Shown here: piece after piece, positions 46,169-58,884 of the stretch
How positions within the stretch are numbered: position 1 is the first letter of the stretch
Layout of the letters: each line of letters begins with the position of its first letter
Assembly (NCBI GenBank): GCA_036346225.1
Contig: JARFIW010000170.1
Span: forward strand, 9,920,501 to 9,984,500
Reading direction: 5' to 3'
From: Platerodrilus igneus
Lineage: Eukaryota; Arthropoda; Insecta; Coleoptera; Lycidae
Length of the DNA stretch: 64,000 nt
Notes under the pieces: generated by a model
What the model was told of the DNA's origin: nothing
Seen by the model: only the letters and a program-made list of their open reading frames with translations
Databases searched by the model: none
Program-made: the position numbers and the translations under genes

Positions 46169-47916
46169 TTCACCCTTCCTTTTTTTACAGGTAGGAATGG
46201 GTGTACAACAGAATCTAAACAAAACTCTGGCGGGACTAGCGTCGACCGTTTGTGGCTGCGGTAGATTGCAAAAGACTATATCTCAGGGGTTTAGAGAACA
46301 AAGTTAAATTTTACCCGCACAAGTTATAGGGATGCAATTTGGAACATGACTAAAGAAAATACCTTAATACAACTTATATATTGACGTTTAGTTAATAACA
46401 TTAATAAAAAAAACTAAATATATACTTTTATTTTCTTACAATCAAATTTCATGCGACAAAATCATTAAGCGTAGTTTATATATCTACACCCTCATAATTT
46501 TAAAACTTTGTCTTAAATTCTACCAGATAAGATATTAAAAAATTTAAAATTATTATTGTGCTTAGACACAATTTCAAATTAACGTTCTGAGTAAAAAGAA
46601 ATCATAAATACGATATGTTGTATTTAACATTAGTTAAGAGAATTTAAATTAAACATTTAAATTGAACATAACCTCAATATGCACAAAAAGGTTTTATGAA
46701 AGCTTTTATGTTTACAACTTATAGGGTTATACCAGGAAGACAAAGGTAAATATTAAATTAGCTAAGATATAGGTAGGTAAAAGTATGACTATATTTTACA
46801 TGTATTATTTTTCTAGATATTTAAGATTTAAAATGTAACACATGCACATTGTTCCATCACAAAAGTGAATAAGAAAAACTCGTACGTGTATTCAAGATAT
46901 ATGAAAGAAAACATATACTTAAACATTGAGCTTACGGCTTGTTCAAAACTATAGGATCTTCTTACGGTTTGTTGAGACTAACACTAACCTCAAACTTTAA
47001 ATTTGTAAGAGCCAATCCCTTGGTTCCGCAACCATGTTTTGTTAACGGAGTATTTAATTCATTTTAGAAGGTAAATAAACGTTAACATAAAATTCTTGTA
47101 CGATAAAAGATAATATTTGTAGGTAGTAAAATTAATACGTAGGCTTAAATAGCCTAGCATATATAGTTAATTTCTCAATCAGAGGACAACTCATCAGAGA
47201 ACGACCCAGCAGAGAATATATCACCGGAAGATATATCATCGGAAGATACTTCACCAAGAGCCTTAGAAAATAAACGTGCTACAAAAACGTAGTATTGTAA
47301 TATGCCACGAGGAACCGTCTGAAAGTTTTATCTGTAATCAGCTTACCATTCATACTTATTTTGAACAGGTAATTTAGGTAGACTTTCTCTATACACATTT
47401 TGCTAGTATTCTGAAACAATGTTTATGTATATTAAAAAACAATAAAAGAAAAAGATACCTTTTACATACCAGGTACGGCATCATGGCCTTAGAAAGGACA
47501 TCTTTATCGGGATACGGCATATGCACAAAAGAAAGTCAGATTTCAAAAGCACGAAAATTTATTCTGGTTTAGAGATAACCACACATTTTGAGAGAGGGAC
47601 AAAGAAGAAAACCATCCTAAATGACAGATTCGTGTATACACCAGTTCTGTATTTATGGACATTATTCAGAGGTTTACCAATTACAAAATTACATATGATC
47701 AATAATTATTTATATTATTTATAAAAGGGAACATTAAATTAAAACTAAAGATTAACTTATTTAGTGTATTATTTTATAATACTAAAGGAAAATGTTACAC
47801 AAATCAAAACTAACTTGTGATTGTAAACGGTATTAATATAAAATTAAAATGAAGAAATACTTGTATAAGAAAAGAATTCAAACCTCAATATAACATGGCA
47901 AGGCGGCGGCAAATTG
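46169..47916. mobile_element. 1.75-kb unidentified insertion in copy B
   Basis: Copy A is uninterrupted here (CTTGTTGCCGATTGACTCAG at about 25,307-25,326), whereas copy B is split. ACGTGTTGCCGATT (46,155-46,168) and ACGTGTTACAGATT (47,917-47,930) look like a 14-bp target duplication with two changes. No terminal inverted repeat, LTR or reverse transcriptase is visible. A short acidic open frame at about 47,178-47,295 (SSENDPAENI, then SPEDISSEDTSP) contains a 15-bp repeat and is not assigned. The frame at 47,521-47,724 is also not recognised. Confidence 0.6.
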
Positions 47917-47930
47917 ACGTGTTACAGATT

Positions 47931-49270
47931 AACTCAGAGCAAAGTGCTTGAGGAAGACTAAAGTTGTCATGTGTCATTGTGACGCATATCAAATCCTTGT
48001 AGTATTAAATTTTTTATATATAATTTCATTATGACTTTATGTTTAAATTAAACACTTTATATAGAACATTTACGTGACTTTCTACTGAAAATTGTGCGGT
48101 TGGTTGTCAACGGTCACCAATGAAAATTAATCATTTAGCGTAAGTGGGGATGTAATAATGTTCTCAGGTATGAAGTAGACAGTTTTTACCGGCACATTGA
48201 TATGTGAGTTGTGCAGACGAGTGGTTTCCCAATTCCTTATTTCTTTATATTTCTTGTTGATGTTTTTTTTGCAGCGGATTTGGATAGCCACAAACACTTC
48301 CTAAAGATCTATTTTTAAAGAAACTGGTTTAAAAATTGCAAGTAGTTAATTAATCAATTTATCATTTCCTAATTTTGTACTTTAACTATTGAACAACGCC
48401 GTGAAATTTGTTTATATGACCGTCAAGGGGTAGTTTAAAATGTAACAATTAACTTTAAATGTAACAAGGTATTGTCGTCTAAGTCTTGCTGTTTTAATCA
48501 GTTTCACGACTTCTAGAGAGAAGCTATCAACTGAACAGTGTAGAGATCATCTGCACAAGAAATCAGGAAAGTAGATCTGGTTGTATTCCATCCAGTTTGA
48601 TTCGTAAAAAAATTGATATACTATAACAACAATGCCTCGAACAATACCCAACAGGAATTCACATGAATGTTCAGAAAATGCGCTAAATTTAAACATAGGG
48701 TTATGATAAAATTATATATAAAAATGCAATTGATACACTCAAAACGGTAATTTACTACGGGTAAAATATGTTAAGTTAATAAATTTCGAGTCGCCCTGAA
48801 GGGGCGTAAACCCCGTAACAACATAAAGCGTCAGATAACTGAGCGATGCGAAAAAAAAATCTAATGGAAAAAATTATAAAAAGTCGACAAATTCGAAATA
48901 AAAACAATAAAGAAGTAAAAATAATAAATTTAATGGTTAAAATACAAAAACTACGTTACCCTATTACTTACCCTGATTTCCTTTCTCTACTTGTCATAAC
49001 TGATGGGTGCTAAACCGCTTGTCACAACAATACCTTCTGATATTATTCCTTATACGGAAGACGGTTATTTCGCATATATCCCCTTTGCTTCGGTTACCTA
49101 AGCTTTTTACATTATATTTTACCGTTCTTTAAAATACCTTAAAACACATATTTTTAATCAAATTAAATAAAATAGATAATTAAAAGCTTCTTTCAAATAC
49201 GATTCTGCTACTGGGGTAGCTGGATATACTTTACAAATGGTTTGGTTCACTTAGTTTTTAAATAATTAAC
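47931..49270 (+). repeat. Segmental duplicate copy B, middle part
   Basis: Aligns with 25,321-25,457, then with one copy of the ~280-bp direct repeat, then with 30,529-31,530 of copy A. The single, unbroken counterpart of the direct repeat (about 48,068-48,352) is the empty site for the LINE in copy A. Confidence 0.85.
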
Positions 49271-49825
49271 ATCATTAGGTCTTCAGTCCTGGAACTGGTT
49301 AGACGCGTACCTCATTGTTTCCTATTGTGAACTAACTTACACATTTCCCTGAAATTTGCAGTCTGCATCTATCACTATCTGCGTGCAAAAGTCTGATCTC
49401 CGTTACCTCTACTTCTTTTTCTTTATCTATGCTTGTAATATATCCCGTGCTATTCTCCAAAAATGCCTTAAAACGTATCCTGCCCTTCTATTTCTACTTT
49501 TTGTTTGTTTTCCACAGACATCTTTAATACTCTACTATTTCTATAACCTATTTGTTATTAACCTTGTCTGTTCATGCTATCATCCTTATAACATCTGAAC
49601 CACAACATTCCAAAAGGCCTCTATCTCTCTATAGCTGCTTTTTCTACTGCCCTTATTTCATAGACGTACTGTGTCGTGCTCCACATATATGCTTTCAACA
49701 ATTTTCTTCTTGTATCTGTTTGTTGTCTTTGAACATATTCGCTGTTTTTTCTTGTTAGATACAGTTTGGTCAGCTGCTATTGTTTTACAGTTACATACCC
49801 TATTTCTCCGATTTCCAGTGGTATG
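49271..49825 (-). mobile_element. Relic of a second LINE (reverse transcriptase C-terminus)
   Basis: Minus-strand translation near 49,560-49,735 reads KLLKAYMWSTTQYVYE followed, after a stop, by RPFGMLWFRCYKDDSM. This is the C-terminal reverse-transcriptase pattern common in insect LINEs (a KLL-x-YxWS box, then an aromatic/basic block). The downstream end (49,273-49,370, GGTCTTCAGTCCTGGAACTG) is the same sequence inserted at 25,077-25,201 in copy A. It belongs to a different family from the 4.5-kb LINE. Confidence 0.65.
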
Positions 49826-49835
49826 TAAAAGGGGG

Positions 49836-50130
49836 CGGTTCCGTGGCAAAGTTGGTATGTGTGCGACTACTACGCCCAAAGTCCCGGGTTCGAACCCCGA
49901 CACGGTCCGCTTGAAAAATGTTAGGCGAGCATTTTTTCTAAAATTACGCCCTCGTTCGGATGAGAGGTAAAATGGAGGTCCCGTGTGTGAATGTCGTCAC
50001 GCACGTTAAAGATTCCTACCTTGCTTGGAACAGCAAGGGTTCGGCAAAATTACAAATTTTCTAGATAAAAAAATTCGCTTCCTGGCCAATGTAGCACCTT
50101 CTGGTGGAGCATTGGAAAATCACATGTAAT
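49836..50130 (+). mobile_element. tRNA-derived SINE, copy 4
   Basis: Starts GGCGGTTCCGTGGCAAAGTT (A-box region TGGCAAAGTTGG) with an excellent B-box GGTTCGAACCC (49,888-49,898). The body and tail module end GGAGCATTGG...ATCACATGTAA. Flanking repeats TATGTAAAAGGGG and TATGTGAAAAGAGG are a candidate imperfect target duplication, similar to the one at copy 1. The copy sits in the copy B insertion block and is absent from copy A. The A- and B-boxes would be the internal pol III promoter. Confidence 0.88.
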
Positions 50131-50165
50131 GTATGTGAAAAGAGGTAAGCAGCCTGTGGCTGCTA

Positions 50166-51770
50166 AGTAAATAATATTGAAATAAAATTTTAGCTAAATT
50201 TAAGTTATATTAACGTTTAATAATTTCAATATAAATACAAAAACACCTTCCTTAAAAAAAATCTAAATCCTTTAACCGTACCCTGGCCAGGTATTTTCAA
50301 AAGAAATTCTAAAGAACCTTAAATCTAATTTATCAATAATACTATCACTCCAAATTTTTTCCATATTAAATTATACGACATTTATAAATCACAATTTCTG
50401 GAAATGTCGTTAATAATAAACATAGAAAACCGTTAAATACCAGTTTTTGTTCTCTCATTTTTTTCATTACCCATTTAAAAATATTAAATTTAAATACTTT
50501 AACTCAGCCTAAATTCAATCAATAGAATTTACATTTAAATTTTTTTACGTACATATTTTTTAATATTTTCAAATATTTCAAACGTTCTCGCACGATAATA
50601 TTATCCTTAAATTCTAACTAACACTAACTCCGTAGCTTAGTCCAATAAAATAATTACTTCCACTTTAACTTCCTATTACTTAAATACACATCAGCAACGC
50701 CTTTAATTCTCATGTATATAATTATTAAATCTAAGGATAAAAGCTCATAATTACTCACGATTTTGTTCCAAAGTTTTAAATATCAGAATGTTCAGAGACC
50801 TTTAGAGTTTTAATTTTAAGTAATACAACTATTCTAACTGAACACTAAACAAAACTTCAAATTAACGAAAGGTTGAGGTTAGCAGGTCATAACTCTTTAA
50901 TCCGTCATAACGACAATAATTTTACAGACATGTGTATTGAAAGTACTTTGCCCGTGCAAACGTAAATTTAAAAATTAATCGTACGCCGCGTTTGTTATCC
51001 CTACAGGACGTATATTAATTTTTTTTCTGAAATGTGCACTTCTTACACTTTTTACTTTTTAACTGAACCTCATACCAACCACGCTATCACGACCGCCTAA
51101 GTACGTCCTCGCATGACTACACTTTGGCGTGTTGCTATTACAGGTTTACGAATAATTAATTCGTTTTCTCTCTAGGATGTAATCATTGTCACTTAAGTCC
51201 GTTTCCTTCTTACATTCAGTTGGGGGTCTGTCATGGTACAGAGTACTTATTATGTTTATGGAACAAATCTCGGGAAAGTACTTGTGATTTAGTTAGATTA
51301 ACATTCGCATTCCTTTTTGTCTTCATCAATATAAAATGAATACATTTTAAAATTTTATACATTGTATTGTATTGAAATGACTAAATTATGTGCAATCTGA
51401 TATTCATAAATTTTGCTACAAAATAAGTGGATTCTACATTGTGTGAATCTGCTTGAAGTGTCTAAAATTTTCTTATATTGCAGCTATGTAACATTAGTTC
51501 TAATTTATTTTCTTAAAATATGTAAAAAGCTCTCCTATATTGAGGCGCATATTAATGAATTCACTGTTATTTAATACATGATTCTAAAACTTTCTTGAAA
51601 TGACATCAATCCAGTATGAAAATTTATTGAAATAGATATTTTGTTTACCCTTTTGTAGTTTAAAATAATTTATTAACCTACGTTCCGTTCCAATACGTAT
51701 TTAGCAGACAGTAAACGATGCTTTTGTGGTTTTAAGTTTATGATTTTAATAGAACTAACAATTTATTGAA
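50166..51770 (+). repeat. Segmental duplicate copy B, right part
   Basis: Colinear with about 31,530-33,090 of copy A; shared blocks include TTTCTGGAAATGTCGTTAAT, GTACGCCGCGTTTGTTATC and ATAAAATGAATAC. Ends near AACAATTTATT at 51,750-51,765. No gene seen. Confidence 0.85.
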
Positions 51771-52667
51771 ATGTCTCTTTTAGATTAATTTTCCTATTTT
51801 TGTTTGGTTTTTGTTTCTCTTTATAGCAGCTATTGGTAAACAAACCAATGATGCGATATAACTTATTTTTAGGGCGAAGCACATAATAACGCAAGTAGTA
51901 TGATTAAATCACCATTCAGAATAACAAGCTCGAATTAAAGCAATGTCCAAGGATACATACACGTGCACTTTAAATCTATTATGGAAATGTTCAGTAATGA
52001 AACTCCAGAGCAGTTTACTGTAAACGCTTAATCAAATGGAATGCTAAAAATAATGTGAGTTTTAGAACCCGGAATTTTAATACCATTCCCATGAAAGGAG
52101 CGAAACTTTTCCAAAAAAAAACCGGAAGTTTTTCTTGTTACAATACGCCGTTGTTACTTGTCAATTAAATTGCTAAAAGGTACACTAGTTCAAGCGTACT
52201 TGTACAGAGGGTGCAACAAGATTGCACAGATTTTAAAATGTAAAATAAGTAATTAACTCAAGGAATAAATGAAGATTATTTTTATTAATCAAGATAGATA
52301 AGTTAACGTAGAACCGATTATTGAATATTTGTAACACGGACATTGTTGTGTGGCAAATGTTATGTACTGTTCCTCTAAATTCATACGCGTGCGCTAGGGT
52401 TGTATTGCTTTCCGTGACTTTTCTTCACCAGATAGCAGTGAAGTTCGTTGATAACCTAAGACATCAAAACAGGAAACTAAGATATTCTAGGTAAGAGAGA
52501 AGGTAGGAGGATTATCGACAGGAAAACTCCAGCATCATTACGCACTACCTGTCACAACGTCATTTTGTACGGTAGCCCAGTATAGTCTGAATACCGTTGC
52601 CGCCATTCGTTCTTCAACTGATGTCAACAATCCGCCACTTCTTAAGCGAAACGCGTTCTCATTGGCC
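51771..52667. other. No gene recognised
   Basis: AT-rich with a moderately GC-rich interval at 52,370-52,660 (containing TCTAG|GTAAGAG, a donor-like site). No reading frame is convincing. Confidence 0.45.
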
Positions 52668-52727
52668 CTACATTTGATTTTCCAATGCTCCACCTGAAAG
52701 TACTACATTGGCCAAAAAGCGGGTTTT
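52668..52727 (-). mobile_element. 60-bp SINE-tail insertion with 13-bp target duplication
   Basis: Minus strand reads GGCCAATGTAGTACTTTCAG GTGGAGCATTGGAAAATC, i.e. only the 3' tail module of the SINE family. It is flanked by GTTCTCATTGGCC (52,655-52,667) and GTTCTCATTAGCC (52,728-52,740), which supports an independent insertion rather than erosion of a longer copy. Confidence 0.8.
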
Positions 52728-52740
52728 GTTCTCATTAGCC

Positions 52741-54580
52741 GCACCAATGACGTATACTTACTTCGAATCGTGAGGAAGGTTTACGCATGCAGAATAAATA
52801 ATAATTATAATTAATTCCCCCGAGCCGTGGTGGGAACTCAAAACCATATTTATAATGCATCATAATCTACTTAGTTATCAAGAAAAAGTCCATTAAGATT
52901 ATTATTAAAATAAAATCGTTGTGTAGTCAAATGAGGCGTAACAATCGCTTTAAAACATAAAAAAAAATGAAAAGGGGTAAGTCTCTGTACGAGAGTTTAT
53001 ATTAGACGAGAAACTTATATTTTAAAGGCGCCACCTGCTTTTTAAACCACAGAATCCTTTGCGATACAGGAAATAGAAATAAGTAGCTCCCGATCATCAA
53101 GCTACAACACCTGAGCGCGCAAGAGTTTTGTTTGCAACCATCTTGATCGCATAAAATTAGTCGGAAGGTATGAGGCTTGCATGTTTAAAGCTAATACTTA
53201 CATACTAGATACAAGATGTATTTTTCTTACATTGCTTATAAATGCATACCCATTTTCAGTAAAGATCGTACTTATTTTAAATGGTATTTAGTATTTTTGA
53301 GGAGAATGAATATTTACATATTATAACACGCGTTTTTTAAAATGGGATTTGGTATCAAGGAATGATTTATATTTTCGCGGATGTTATTTACACACTAGAA
53401 AATATACTAAATTTATCGTACTACTAGAATATTATACAGGCGTTTCTTTACAGAAAATTAAGTATTAGAAAATTTTGAGTCTCTTCGGTTTTGGGTAAGT
53501 TTTTTTTTGTAGTGTGCCATTTACAAAGTAGTACGCATCTCTTTATAAAGTCCTGCTTATTTAATTTATTTGAGTAAATTAAATCCAGGACGTGAAATTA
53601 AATTTAACATGAGACTTATAGCGCTTTTCAGAGTAAATAAATTTAAAAGGGGCATCAACACTCTGTTTAACCTGTATAACCTGAAAATTATAACAATTTT
53701 TCAACAAAAGCAGCTGTTTCGATCAAGAAAATAAAAATGACGTTAGGTTTCTGGAAAATTGAAACAATTAAAACATAAACGCCTTGATTTCTACACAGTC
53801 TCTTAATTAAACGCAAAGGCGGGAAAACGTTAAAACTTTGGCAAGTTCATTTTATTTTGATAAAGTTAAGAACCTTTTGTGTGTAAAGTAAAGGGCGAAA
53901 TGAACAGCGACAATTAATTTAAAGTTTAGAAGCGTAGGCTTGAACGAAGTTTTTTTTTATTTTGTATTTAATTAAATTGAAAATCATTTGAATGGTATTT
54001 TGTTCAAACGGTGCCGTTATTGGACCATGATAAATTTATTAAGAAATATGGAAGGTTTTTAGCGGTGCAGAAAAGCGTTAAAGACCTGACGAAATTGAAA
54101 TGTGTAGTATTGGGCGTCTTTCATGCATTGCAGTTATATGTAATGAAGCTGCAGAGTATCTAAATTCTTACTAGTTAAATTCGCATATGCAGTTTATGAT
54201 TTTTTAAAAAAGAACTTTTCCGATTCTTGTTAACTGAATAGGTTTTTCTTAAAGAAGTAAAAAGAGTCTTTATAAATGAATATCGTTACTTTTATTACCG
54301 ACGCTATTTAGTAGATAATTTTGAAAGGAAAGGCCGTGCTATGTAACGAATTCTTTAATTGTTCATTAGCCTTTATTTCCAATAGATGTCTAATAATTAA
54401 TCTTCACAACCACAAATATTTACAGGGTCTTGTTTATACAACATTAGCATAGTCACTATTAGTAGGCACTAATTTAATCTAAGTACGAAGAATTAAACAC
54501 TATTACAGCACTAACCCTACTAGTAATTTATTCACCGCATACATTTATACTACGTAAACGAATTTATCTTTACATTAATT
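52741..54580. other. AT-rich stretch, nothing recognised
   Basis: No domain, repeat or convincing open frame. Confidence 0.5.
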
Positions 54581-55040
54581 TATGTACGTCGAACGTTTAT
54601 TAGAACGGAATTCAAACTAATACTTGTTACGTGCAGTTTCAGTATTTGAATATTTCTATTTTTGCCTAATTAAATTTCATATATCATACTCTGGCCATAG
54701 TCATTTGGGTATTTATTAACGATTTCGACTGTCTTCTCAATTTAAATGGTTGTAAATCTATCACCCTGTATTATTTTATTAGAATATTTGATTATTAATT
54801 TAAATACCTCAATGTACGTCGGACGTTTATTAGAACGATTCAAACTAACACTTTTTACGCGCAGTTTCTATATTTGAATATTTTTATTCTTACCTAATTA
54901 AATTTCATATTCCATGCTTTAGCCATAGTCATTTAAGTATTTATTAGCGATTTCGACTGCCTTCTCAATTTAAATGGCTGTGTATCTATCACTCTGTATT
55001 ATTTTATTGGAATGTTTATTATAAATTTAAATACTTCAAT
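54581..55040 (+). repeat. ~230-bp tandem duplication
   Basis: Units 54,581-54,810 and 54,811-55,040 share GTACGTCGRACGTTTATTAG, CATAGTCATTTRRGTATTTA, CGATTTCGACTGYCTTCTCA and CTGTATTATTTTATTRGAAT in order. Divergence is moderate. No open frame crosses the units. Confidence 0.9.
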
Positions 55041-55840
55041 CTATTCTATTTTGATTTAGCGTTAAAAATGTGGTGTTCAGTTATCAGCTATGTTTGTTTT
55101 TCTACATATTACAATGAGTTTATGTACGTGTTTCATCAAGGTTATTTTCAATCACGAGTTCCGATCTCTTAAAGTTTCTGGTGCACTCATCTCTACACCT
55201 TATTTAATATAAATTATTAATTGATTTATGTTACGTTTCAATAATTTCAATGCGAGAAGTTAGGATAAGTATTCTACACGTCTTTGATAATTCCACGAAT
55301 TTGGTGGCATATATTTCTTATCTCGTATTTACACACGTTGATGTATTTTCGTTGTAGTTTAGAACGCTACAACCGGTTCTACAGAATAAGACATTGACAG
55401 GGATTCCCATTATTGGTTGTAGTTTCGCTTGTTAAAATAATATAATAACTTTTGATGTACGACGTTACCGAAGTGCTTTCCAAGATGAGTTTGATTCAAA
55501 TAGTTTTCTGGTTTTCTTATCGACAGATGCATGTTTTGAGAAAATACCATTTGTGTTATTTATTATCTATACATGAATGTTTTCGATGGAAGATATGACT
55601 TTAATGGACTCATTGTTATGCATACTTTCCTTGCCTCAACGGAATAGAATTGCTTTCCGTTACGGATATAGAAACGCGTGTTGTTTCAAAGTCCTGTTAC
55701 GCGATATAATGTCCGTTTATGTGAATTCACGAGGGACGGTGTTATTATTATCCTGGTGTGTTTGTTTTTGGGGTTACTTTTATTCCGTCGAAATAAACAA
55801 ATTAAGTAAATATCGCTGTTGATAAAAATTTTACTATAAA
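55041..55840. other. No gene recognised
   Basis: An 81-codon plus-strand frame at 55,577-55,822 shows no domain. I would not call it a gene. Confidence 0.45.
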
Positions 55841-56137
55841 TTAGTTTTGTTTAAAAAACATTCTGATAATCGTACTTAACTTCTGAAGTTTGTTAACGCT
55901 GGGGTTTACTTTTAAGATGTCTTGTACACATCGTCGACCTAGGTTGTGAAGCATATACTGAAATTTGAGCCACAATTTGGGAGCAGCAATTATGTTTGTT
56001 TTGTTGGATTCTTTTGAAGATAATTCAACTGTTGTAGAATTTTCAAGGTACGACAACAGGAAGTCGACGTTTAGGGAGTTGGATGCTTCCGACTTCATGA
56101 AAGCCAAGGCCCTCAGAAAGTGCACATTTTGAACGCA
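55841..56137 (-). CDS. Hypothetical minus-strand open frame
   Basis: A stop-to-stop frame of 98 codons. The usable start would be GTG at 56,125, or a splice acceptor that I cannot see. The peptide is of balanced composition, unlike the surrounding AT-driven frames: HFLRALAFMKSEASNSLNVD near the start, LWLKFQYMLHNLGRRC in the middle and a basic C-terminus. It could be a short exon, a fragment of a transposon protein or chance. Family not recognised. Confidence 0.25.
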   Translation of the reverse strand, partial: CVQNVHFLRALAFMKSEASNSLNVDFLLSYLENSTTVELSSKESNKTNIIAAPKLWLKFQYMLHNLGRRCVQDILKVNPSVNKLQKLSTIIRMFFKQN

Positions 56138-57715
56138 TCAATCCCAACAGTGTGTGTATATTAGATTTTCCTTCTGTTACTTCTCTTTAAGTAAGCTCAC
56201 ATAGTTGGCTTCATTTATGTCACGTTTATAACTTACAAGACAAACATATTTATTTTTCTTTGATATAAAAATTAATTTATAACCATGCAATTATTCTAGT
56301 GGCTTTTTTTTAAAAGAATCATGTAGAAATATGTTATATACATTTGGTCATTGTATGATAAAGTTTACAGATTCAGACTCTAATTAATTATAAAGTATAG
56401 TTTGAGGTATGCAGAATGTGGTTACATGATGGTTTTCAAGTCACCCTGAAATAAACAAAATTTGTGTAGGTAGCTACTATTTGGGTATTAATTATAAAAC
56501 AAGATTAGCATTAGCTGTTCATAAGATCTGTTTTATACAAATTTAGAGTTACACTATTGTTTAGATGTATCGTTGCTACATAATTCTTTACCACTGTTGC
56601 GAAATGCATTTCGTCTGGTAGATTGTTTCCTTCTTTATTGCTGTTGCTTAGGATTACATTATTTTTCTTGGTTTTTACTTAACGGGAGTTGATTTTAAGA
56701 AGTGCTGTGGACACTATGTAAGTATAAATATTTAATTTTTGTTGTATGTGAATATAAAGTATTTAAGAAATTGTTTTAAAGAAGTGACGGGACAATCCAT
56801 AAAATATTTTTTAGTTATTTTCTGTTTTATGTAAATGCTAGAATTAAGGTTAAAAATTAGCGGTGACTAAAGAGTGTATGAATTATTTTTGCGAAAATTT
56901 TTTGTACTGTGTAAATCATCCTGGATATATTGCATATATATTCTTTACTCGGCGGGTTAGTTATTCCTTTTTATAACATGTTCTTTTATTAAAGGTTTTT
57001 CAAGGTCTTTTAAGGTTTTCTTTCTCTTTTTTGTGATCCACCCCATTCACAACTTACTAGCTAGCACGGCATTCTTTCAATTTCTTTTATTTGTTGCTAT
57101 CCTCGGTGCGGACTATTTTCGTTAGTATCTATACAATCAAATCGAAAAAAATTTAACAAAATTAATCAATCAAATATTCACCTAGTTGCAGATCCAAGCT
57201 ATGTTACCAATAACATTTAACTTGAAAACATTCAATTTCTGTTAAATTTATGGGCGCTAGTTCATCTAGTCTAGTCTAGTGAGAATTACGTAAGACGACT
57301 AGTAATCTGACGGGATTTTTGTAATATTATTCTCTTGGCAAAATGGATTTTTTTTTACCAAATGTCATCTGCATGTTTGAACAAATAAAAGAAGAAATTT
57401 TAGCTCACAACATCACCTAAATCTATTTTATACAAACATTACTTTATCCATCTTACAAACAATTTTTAGATTTACTTACATTAATATTAATGTCAGTGAC
57501 CTAAAGATCCTGTAAACAAATATTTACCTAGAAGGGCAAGATTTCATAATCAGTTTATCTGAAATTAATTATATCTTTGATCCGTATCTAGAATAATAAT
57601 AATATACAGCACGCCTCTAATTTGTGATTAACTTGCAGTGTCCAAATTTTATACTTCTAATGATTTAACACTATACATTTATCCAAATGTATAAAACAAA
57701 CGCCATACATAAATG
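56138..57715. other. AT-rich stretch, nothing recognised
   Basis: No gene or clear repeat. A short CTAGTCTAGTCTAGTG run lies near 57,267. Confidence 0.5.
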
Positions 57716-57861
57716 CCACCATAAACAATATCTCATTCTAATAAAGTATCACGTACAGTAACGCACTGAAATGACTGCATAAGTCCATTAGAGATACAAG
57801 TAAATCATCTGGTCATTGGATGCTTATTTCAAACTTGTCTTTGATAGGAACCAAACTGTAT

Positions 57862-57906
<45 letters not shown>

Positions 57907-58503
57907 TATTGCGGGTTCTGTCGAAAAGTCGTGGCTCATCGAGATAATGCCGGATTATTATTTCATAATCAAAAGGGTGTACTTGACTATAATCCTTTCA
58001 CTGTACACTCGCACATGTGTCTGTGCTTATGACTAGCGACTCATTAATTCTATTTTCCGTTGGATATTGTCATTTACTTTCCTCTCCTCCTTGCGTTTAG
58101 GGAAGGTTATATCAGGACTTTCCTACCACCATAAACAATATCTCATTACAATAAAGTATAACGTACAGCAACGCCCTGAAGTGACTATAGAAGTCCATTG
58201 GAGATACGTGTAAATCAGCTGGTCATAGGGTGCTTATTTCCAACTTGTCTTTAATAGGAACCAAACCGTCTCAATATATATTAGTATTGCGGGTCCTGTT
58301 GAAATTTCGTAGCTCACCGAAATAATGCCGGTTTATTATTTCATAATCAAAGGGATGTACTTGACTATGAATTTTTCACTATACACTCTCACATGTGTCA
58401 TTGCTTATGACTCACGGCTCTTAATTCTATTTTATGTTGGATATTGCCATTTACTGTCCCCTTTTCCTTGCGTTTAGGGAGAACATATATCTCGTCTTTC
58501 CTA
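57716..58503 (+). repeat. ~380-410-bp tandem duplication with a (TA)n expansion
   Basis: Unit 1 (57,716-58,125) and unit 2 (58,126-58,503) share CCACCATAAACAATATCTCA at their starts, TATTGCGGGTYCTGT in the middle and GTTGGATATTGYCATTTACT near the end. Unit 1 has a (TA)n tract of about 37 bp (57,866-57,902), while unit 2 has only about 9 bp at the same place. The microsatellite therefore expanded or shrank after duplication. Confidence 0.9.
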
Positions 58504-58828
58504 ACATGTAAATCAAGCGCGGATTAATATGGCACTATCATGCAAAAGCTTTGCGTTTGTAATTATTGTATTATAGATAGATTGAAATCTTGTCACTTTT
58601 TATTTAATGTGGTAGTTAATTATCTGAAACTTAATATTGGTGGGTTTTGCTACTCAGCGTCTGTGGTTTTGTACATTGTATTAATATTAAAGTGTGTTTG
58701 GTCTTTTCTTTGTATTGCAACTATTTATCATTGAATTTAATTTTCTTGCAATCCGTCGGGGGTGAGTCAGCACAGCAACGCCATGGTCGTCAGGATCCAT
58801 TTACCCTGCTACCATAACTGCAGCAGTT
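58504..58828. other. No gene recognised
   Basis: A 64-codon plus-strand frame (58,540-58,734) has no recognisable domain. Confidence 0.45.
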
Positions 58829-58884
58829 GTCTACGGACAAAAGCAATTGGTCTACAGACAAAAGCAGTTGGTCTACAGAAAGAA
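58829..58884 (+). repeat. Short tandem repeat, ~21 bp x 2.5
   Basis: GTCTACRGACAAAAGCARTTG is repeated twice, followed by a partial third copy. Confidence 0.85.

Noticed and set aside
49836..49910. A functional tRNA gene at the SINE heads
   Set aside because: A- and B-boxes are present, but the sequence does not fold into a complete cloverleaf with an acceptor stem and continues into the SINE body. The same structure recurs in truncated copies.
58829..58884. CRISPR-like short repeats
   Set aside because: Contiguous ~21-bp tandem units with no unique spacers, in a eukaryotic context.
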